Assembly (NCBI GenBank): GCA_017540915.1
Contig: JAFYAD010000070.1
Location: forward strand, 1 to 8,021
Source of the DNA: Lachnospiraceae bacterium
Lineage (GTDB): Bacteria; Bacillota_A; Clostridia; Lachnospirales; Lachnospiraceae
Length of the DNA stretch: 8,021 nt
Direction: 5' to 3'
Below are positions 4,693 through 8,021 of this stretch, in pieces. A program made the translations under genes and the position numbers. Below the pieces are notes generated by a model, which was given only the letters and a program-made list of their open reading frames with translations, was not told where the DNA came from and searched no databases. The first letter of the stretch is position 1; each line of letters starts with the position of its first letter.

Positions 4693-6354
4693 CTATTTCC
4701 GAAAAAATCGTGCAAACTCCTCCGGCGGAACAGGTTTCGAGAAATAATACCCCTGTATGATATCGCAGCCCGCTTGTTTTAAAAGATCGTACTGCTCCTG
4801 TGTCTCAACGCCTTCCGCAATGACCGGAACTTCCAGGAATTTAGCGATATCCAGCATCAGCTCCACCATCTTGAAATCCTTTTTATTTTCGGTGATATTC
4901 CTTATGAACTGCATGTCAAGCTTTAACGCGTCTATGGGCATGCTGGCCAGCATATTCAGCGAAGAATAACCGGATCCGAAATCATCCATCTCGATCTTGA
5001 AGCCTTTGGTTCGAAGCTGCTTTACGGTATCTATTATGCGGCTTGAATCGCTGGTGTAGGCAGACTCCGTGATCTCCAAAAGATATTCATTCGGTGAAAG
5101 CTCGTATTTTTTCATGATATTGTCTAACATCTGCTCGAGATCCGGATCGTAAATATCAACTCTTGACACATTCACCGACACCGGAACCGTGACACCGAAG
5201 TTTTCCTTCCACTCCCTGATCTGAGAAGCAGCCTCGTTCCAAACATAATGATCCAGCTTATGCACAAGCCCGCTCCCCTCGAACAGCGGGATGAAAACCC
5301 CCGGGCTTATCATGCCGAGATCCGGATGGATCCATCTGATCAGAGCCTCGGCGCTGGATAACACCGGCTCATTTCCCTTTATATTGTATTTGGGCTGGTA
5401 AAAAACACGGAACTGTTTTTCACGCAGCGCCTTTTCCATCTCACCTATCAGCCTCTCGGAAAACAGCTCGCTCTCGTGAGCGGAGGCATCGTAAAACACA
5501 ACCGAGGTGGAGTAGACATTGCGCTGTTTGTGGCACACTGAAGCGGCATGATCGAAACGCTGCTCCATCTCCATCTTTTTATCCACATTTTCATAGACAC
5601 CGATACGCAGATTCATGCGCTGTATGTCAGGCTCTGGGGCAAAAATCCCGGAGAACGCAGCTACCTGCGTCTCGTAATCACTCCGGTGGGGAACATAACA
5701 ATAGAACGTATCAGATCCGCTCCTGCAGGCGATACCTCCGTTCTCAGTCATGAGGCCGGCGATACCCGCCGCCATCTTCCTCAGGACTTCGTTTCCGTAT
5801 TCCCTGCCGTACAGCTCATTGACAACATGAAAACGGTTAATGTCGATTACGACTGCGTCCATGTCTTTGTCCGGATAATATCTGTCGTATCTCTCTGCAT
5901 ATCTCAAAAAATAATCTTTTGTATAAAGCCCCGTCAGATCATCGGTCTCCGTCTCGTGGATGATGATTTTATCCTCCGCGAGTTCTATGGTGCGGCGCAC
6001 TCTGGCCAGGATCACATCCGGATGCTCATAGGGTTTTGAAATGAAGTCCGCCGCTCCCAGATTCAATGTTTCTACCTCGGCGGTCTTTTCTGATGTCAGC
6101 ACTATGACCGGGATGCGCTTAAGTGTCGGATCCGCGGGGATCTGTTTAAGCACCTCATACCCGTCCATCTCAGGCATCAAAAGATCCAGCAATATCAAAG
6201 ATAAAGTGCTCTCGTTCTCATGTATGAGCCGCATCGCCTCCACACCGTTTTTCGCAAACAGGACTTCATGCTCCTGCCCTATGATATTACCGAGTATGGA
6301 ACGGTTTATCTCCTCATCGTCCACTATCAGAACTTTTCTGCGAATCTTATTCAT
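4693..6354 (-). CDS. REC-GGDEF(degenerate)-EAL response regulator, c-di-GMP phosphodiesterase
   Basis: The product has 553 residues. The start at 6354 is set by a perfect AAGGAGG 6 nt upstream; the upstream in-frame ATG at 6438 lies inside the promoter spacer region and lacks a site. The receiver domain (about 5-122) has acidic pocket D12/D13, phosphoacceptor D57, T87 and K107. The GGDEF domain (about 137-300) keeps DDLTGLYTKDYF but has GSDTF (213-217) in place of GGDEF, so cyclase activity is unlikely; it may bind GTP as a regulator. The EAL domain (about 307-550) is complete: EAL (336-338), N395, E427, D457/D458 in the DDFGSGYSSL loop, K478, E514 and Q534. It should hydrolyse c-di-GMP to pGpG under control of phosphorylation. 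No transmembrane segment is present and no histidine kinase is nearby, so the partner kinase is elsewhere. It heads a unit with the MATE gene. Confidence 0.92.
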   Translation of the reverse strand: MNKIRRKVLIVDDEEINRSILGNIIGQEHEVLFAKNGVEAMRLIHENESTLSLILLDLLMPEMDGYEVLKQIPADPTLKRIPVIVLTSEKTAEVETLNLGAADFISKPYEHPDVILARVRRTIELAEDKIIIHETETDDLTGLYTKDYFLRYAERYDRYYPDKDMDAVVIDINRFHVVNELYGREYGNEVLRKMAAGIAGLMTENGGIACRSGSDTFYCYVPHRSDYETQVAAFSGIFAPEPDIQRMNLRIGVYENVDKKMEMEQRFDHAASVCHKQRNVYSTSVVFYDASAHESELFSERLIGEMEKALREKQFRVFYQPKYNIKGNEPVLSSAEALIRWIHPDLGMISPGVFIPLFEGSGLVHKLDHYVWNEAASQIREWKENFGVTVPVSVNVSRVDIYDPDLEQMLDNIMKKYELSPNEYLLEITESAYTSDSSRIIDTVKQLRTKGFKIEMDDFGSGYSSLNMLASMPIDALKLDMQFIRNITENKKDFKMVELMLDIAKFLEVPVIAEGVETQEQYDLLKQAGCDIIQGYYFSKPVPPEEFARFFRK

Positions 6355-6360
6355 CTCATG

Positions 6361-6367
6361 CCTCCTT
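6361..6367 (-). promoter_or_regulatory. Perfect Shine-Dalgarno for the REC-GGDEF-EAL gene
   Basis: AAGGAGG with a 6 nt spacing to the ATG at 6354 fixes the start at MNKIRRKVLIVDDEE. Confidence 0.85.
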
Positions 6368-6428
6368 GAGCGATCAACCGGGTTTTGCGTCAAAGCTTCC
6401 ACCACAACAGCCTTAACGCACACACAAC

Positions 6429-6457
6429 ATATTAGCACACGAACCCCATAAACGCAA
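6429..6457 (-). promoter_or_regulatory. Promoter of the phosphodiesterase-MATE unit, with flanking inverted repeat
   Basis: TTGCGT (6452-6457), a 17 bp spacer and TAATAT (6429-6434) preceded by TGC form a good extended -10 promoter. An 8 bp inverted repeat, ACAGCCTT (6407-6414) and AAGGCTGT (6456-6463), brackets it. The right arm overlaps the -35 and the left arm lies in the early transcript. This may be an operator pair or, if transcribed from further upstream, an RNA stem. Confidence 0.65.
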
Positions 6458-6497
6458 GGCTGTCACGATAAATGAAAATGTCACCGCAACACCGGAA

Positions 6498-6806
6498 TCA
6501 CACCAATAGCTGCACCAGGAAAACACAGGCGCAGGATATTATGGCTACCACCGTGAGTGACCACCCCTTCAAGGCGCAGATGATGGCTGCCACGAAGCCT
6601 GCCGCAGCAGCTATCGGGCTGTCTGCGGCATAAAATATTGCCGGAACAGTCATCGCTGACAGAACGGTATACGGTATGTAGTGCAGAAAGCTTTTGATAC
6701 TTTTATTCTGAACCTTTTTGGTGATAAGGGCAAAGGGTATCGCCCGCACAAGATATGTTATGCCTGCCATCAACAGCAAATATGGAAAAAATAATGCGTT
6801 ACTCAT
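6498..6806 (-). CDS. azlD: AzlD family branched-chain amino acid exporter small subunit
   Basis: The product has 102 residues, the usual AzlD length, and is almost wholly hydrophobic with about four membrane segments. The start MSNALFFPYLLLMAGITYLVRAIP, with conserved YLxRxxP and then HYIPYTVLSAMTVPAI (42-57), is typical of the family. AzlD is the small partner of AzlC in exporters of branched-chain or other amino acids or analogues. The ribosome site is weaker (AGAGGA, about 10-11 nt upstream). The gene starts 113 nt after azlC, whereas in many genomes the two genes nearly overlap. No convincing terminator follows before the next promoter. Confidence 0.9.
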   Translation of the reverse strand: MSNALFFPYLLLMAGITYLVRAIPFALITKKVQNKSIKSFLHYIPYTVLSAMTVPAIFYAADSPIAAAAGFVAAIICALKGWSLTVVAIISCACVFLVQLLV

Positions 6807-6851
6807 CTCTGTTTATTCCTCTTTCAAATACGGTATTTTTCTCAATTCAAC

Positions 6852-6867
6852 ATTCGGTGTACCGAAT
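6852..6867. promoter_or_regulatory. 7-2-7 palindrome in the azlC-azlD gap, possible operator
   Basis: ATTCGGT-GT-ACCGAAT is a perfect inverted repeat with a 2 bp centre, too tight for a stable RNA hairpin but well suited to a dimeric regulator. No convincing promoter could be placed next to it. Confidence 0.45.
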
Positions 6868-6884
6868 ATCTCCCGCATTTCAAA

Positions 6885-6902
6885 ATACTGTACTATACTG
6901 TA
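6885..6902. repeat. 8 bp direct repeat at 10 bp period in the azlC-azlD gap
   Basis: ATACTGTA-CT-ATACTGTA gives two identical 8-mers exactly one helical turn apart, starting 18 nt after the azlC stop codon. This is compatible with a protein-binding site, but chance is possible. Confidence 0.45.
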
Positions 6903-6919
6903 AATCAACACAAGCGCAG

Positions 6920-7663
6920 CTACTCATCGATCACTTCCTCACCAACTGCTTCTTTATCAGCCGTTTCGCTGACCGGGAACAATACCGCACCCACAACGGC
7001 CGCCACGATCGCACAGATGCTGACTGCGAAACCGGAGGGAATTTCTTTAAGATAAGGAGCGTAATAGAACAGGCAGCTCAGAGCTATGGCCGCAAAGACC
7101 ACGTACATCACAGCCCTTACCTTCTTCATCTCCGGCACCACGATAGCTACAAACATGCCGTACAGCGCCACTCCCATGGCTGACAGAAGTTTCTCCGGCA
7201 AAATATTGCCGAACACAGCGCCTGCAAAGGTTCCGAAAGTCCACCCGATCCATGGTATGGTAGCAAGCCCCGAAAAAAACGCCGTATTTATAACATCTTC
7301 TCTCACGGCCACTGCAAAGATCTCATCCGTCATAAAAAATCCCAAGAGCCACCTCTTGATGCCGCGGAATCTTTCCGACGCTTTCTGCCCCGCAGATATA
7401 CTCATAAATGAATAACGTATGTTTATGGTGAGCTGCGAGACGATCATCTCCACGAAATGCCCCGGTGAGAGCATGGTCTTAATGCCCGCAAACTGCCCTG
7501 CGGAGGTGACCGTCAAAAACGATATCAGTGTCGCCTGCCACCATGTAAATCCCATGGTTATGGCTATTATGCCAAATGTAAAACTCACGCTGAGATATCC
7601 CAAGCCTATGGGAATACCTGCTGTTACACCACGCAGATATTCTCTTTTTATATCTTTATCCAT
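6920..7663 (-). CDS. azlC: AzlC family branched-chain amino acid exporter large subunit
   Basis: The product has 247 residues, the normal AzlC length. The start is supported by GGAG 6 nt upstream (7670-7673). The conserved N-terminal block GIPIGLGYLSVSFTFGIIA (16-34) is followed by TVTSAGQFAG (51-60), the family's AGxxQF motif. INIRYSFMSIS (80-90), MTDEIFAVAV (111-120) and WIGWTFGTFAGAVFG (138-152) also fit. About seven membrane segments are visible, and the C-terminus is an acidic cytoplasmic tail. Together with AzlD it should export branched-chain amino acids or toxic analogues; the exact substrate is not predictable. It is driven from 7846-7873 through a long leader. Confidence 0.92.
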   Translation of the reverse strand: MDKDIKREYLRGVTAGIPIGLGYLSVSFTFGIIAITMGFTWWQATLISFLTVTSAGQFAGIKTMLSPGHFVEMIVSQLTINIRYSFMSISAGQKASERFRGIKRWLLGFFMTDEIFAVAVREDVINTAFFSGLATIPWIGWTFGTFAGAVFGNILPEKLLSAMGVALYGMFVAIVVPEMKKVRAVMYVVFAAIALSCLFYYAPYLKEIPSGFAVSICAIVAAVVGAVLFPVSETADKEAVGEEVIDE

Positions 7664-7839
7664 TTAAAACTCCGATTTGTAACTTATTCATAACCAAGTC
7701 GATTTGATCTGATATGCCCGGACGAAAGCTTGCTTTTGGATGGATATATCTGACCAAATTACTTTGGAGAGAAAACCTTTATTCTGCAAACCCGGTTCTG
7801 AATAGTTTCCTGTTTTATTATAATAAATGATTCGACAAC
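7664..7839 (-). promoter_or_regulatory. Long structured 5' leader of azlC
   Basis: About 175 nt separate the predicted start from the azlC ATG. The leader contains several stems: TATTC/GAATA with an inner AAC/GTT (7780-7804), CCAAA-GTAA-TTTGG with a GNRA loop (7754-7767), and an outer GATAT/ATATC pair enclosing AAAG-CAAG-CTTT (about 7711-7747). I see no T-box GGTGG-type motif and no terminator, so no known riboswitch is assigned. A 12-codon frame (7691-7656, ATGAATAAGTTACAA...) ends across the azlC start, but it has no ribosome site. Confidence 0.4.
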
Positions 7840-7845
7840 GCCGAT

Positions 7846-7873
7846 ATTATACCACTTTATTCCTGTTTTACAA
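7846..7873 (-). promoter_or_regulatory. Extended -10 promoter for azlCD
   Basis: TTGTAA (7868-7873), a 16 bp spacer and TATAAT (7846-7851), with TGG immediately before the -10, form a good promoter. The predicted start is near 7839. It lies just beyond the terminator of the gene entering from the right. Confidence 0.7.
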
Positions 7874-7890
7874 TCGGGAAGGCAAACCAC

Positions 7891-7916
7891 AAAAATCCCC
7901 GGGCAAAACCCGGGGA
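7891..7916 (-). terminator. Intrinsic terminator of the gene at the right edge
   Basis: On the minus strand TCCCCGGG-TTTTG-CCCGGGGA is a perfect 8 bp GC-rich stem followed by TTTTT. It stands 22 nt after the stop codon at 7939-7941. Confidence 0.9.
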
Positions 7917-7938
7917 CTTGTCAACATATTAGTTTCGA

Positions 7939-8021
7939 TCAGCCCATCACTACCACGATGTCATTCTGTGCTGCAAGCTTTGAAGCAGGTATGAGCGAAC
8001 CCTCCAGCTTCTCACCGTTGA
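7939..8021 (-). CDS. C-terminal end of a leftward gene, possibly a TrkA-C (RCK) domain protein
   Basis: Only 26 codons are in the window, ending LIPASKLAAQNDIVVVMG and TGA at 7939-7941, closely followed by a strong terminator, which confirms a real gene end. The pattern 'iP.s.l...D.vvv.G' resembles the last strands of TrkA-C/RCK_C domains of K+ uptake regulators such as KtrA. With so few residues this identity is weak. Confidence 0.6.
   Translation of the reverse strand, partial: NGEKLEGSLIPASKLAAQNDIVVVMG

Noticed and set aside
5548..6451. Two plus-strand frames opposite the REC-GGDEF-EAL gene
   Set aside because: They are shadows of a gene with intact catalytic motifs, and neither has initiation signals.
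7656..7691. 12-codon leader peptide overlapping the azlC start
   Set aside because: It has no ribosome site and no run of regulatory codons; the overlap alone is weak evidence.
1..8021. CRISPR array, insertion sequence, tRNA gene or att site
   Set aside because: No spaced direct repeats, transposase or integrase motifs, or cloverleaf were seen on either strand.

Overview
The window looks like chromosomal DNA of a low-to-mid-GC Firmicute, most likely a clostridial (Lachnospiraceae-like) species. This is inferred from four things: the strong AGGAGG-type ribosome binding sites, the TTGACA/TATAAT-type promoters, the rRNA leader with a boxA-like CTTGAAAACTGAACA element, and the gene families present (ECF sigma/anti-sigma pair, MATE pump, REC-GGDEF-EAL protein, AzlCD). 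I could not run a search, so the taxonomy is inference.

Layout. Positions 1-290 carry, on the minus strand, a strong promoter and a hairpin-rich leader that run off the left edge, most likely into an rRNA operon. Back to back with it is a plus-strand promoter (301-329) for a membrane-anchored DUF218/YdcF-like protein (372-1067). That gene is closed by an in-frame TAA just before what looks like its normal C-terminal tail (1068-1136). Next, on the plus strand, comes a compact module: extended -10 promoter (1202-1230), a short structured RNA of about 80 nt with a UUCG hairpin and a possible pseudoknot, an intrinsic terminator (1292-1320), and a DUF3800 gene (1333-1974). The DUF3800 gene has lost its usual C-terminal end and runs tail-to-tail into the next operon.

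From about 1880 to the right end everything is on the minus strand. A sigma/anti-sigma operon (3079 to 1882, overlapping by 8 bp) follows an ECF-type promoter. A two-gene unit consists of a REC-GGDEF(degenerate)-EAL c-di-GMP phosphodiesterase (6354-4693) and a MATE exporter (4653-3301), with a promoter at 6429-6457 and a terminator-like inverted repeat at 3248-3298. An azlC-azlD amino-acid exporter pair (7663-6498) is driven from 7846-7873 through a leader of about 175 nt. At the right edge is the 3' end of another leftward gene, with its own strong terminator (7891-7916).

Working relationships. AzlC and AzlD should form one exporter. The sigma factor and the membrane protein encoded with it should form a signal-transduction pair. 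The phosphodiesterase and MATE pump are probably co-transcribed, though no functional link is evident. The most interesting part is the promoter-RNA-terminator-DUF3800 module. It has the layout of RNA-plus-protein toxin-antitoxin-like loci and fits the recalled class of 'DUF3800 RNA motifs', whose function is, to my knowledge, not established. Here the protein partner appears to be degraded.
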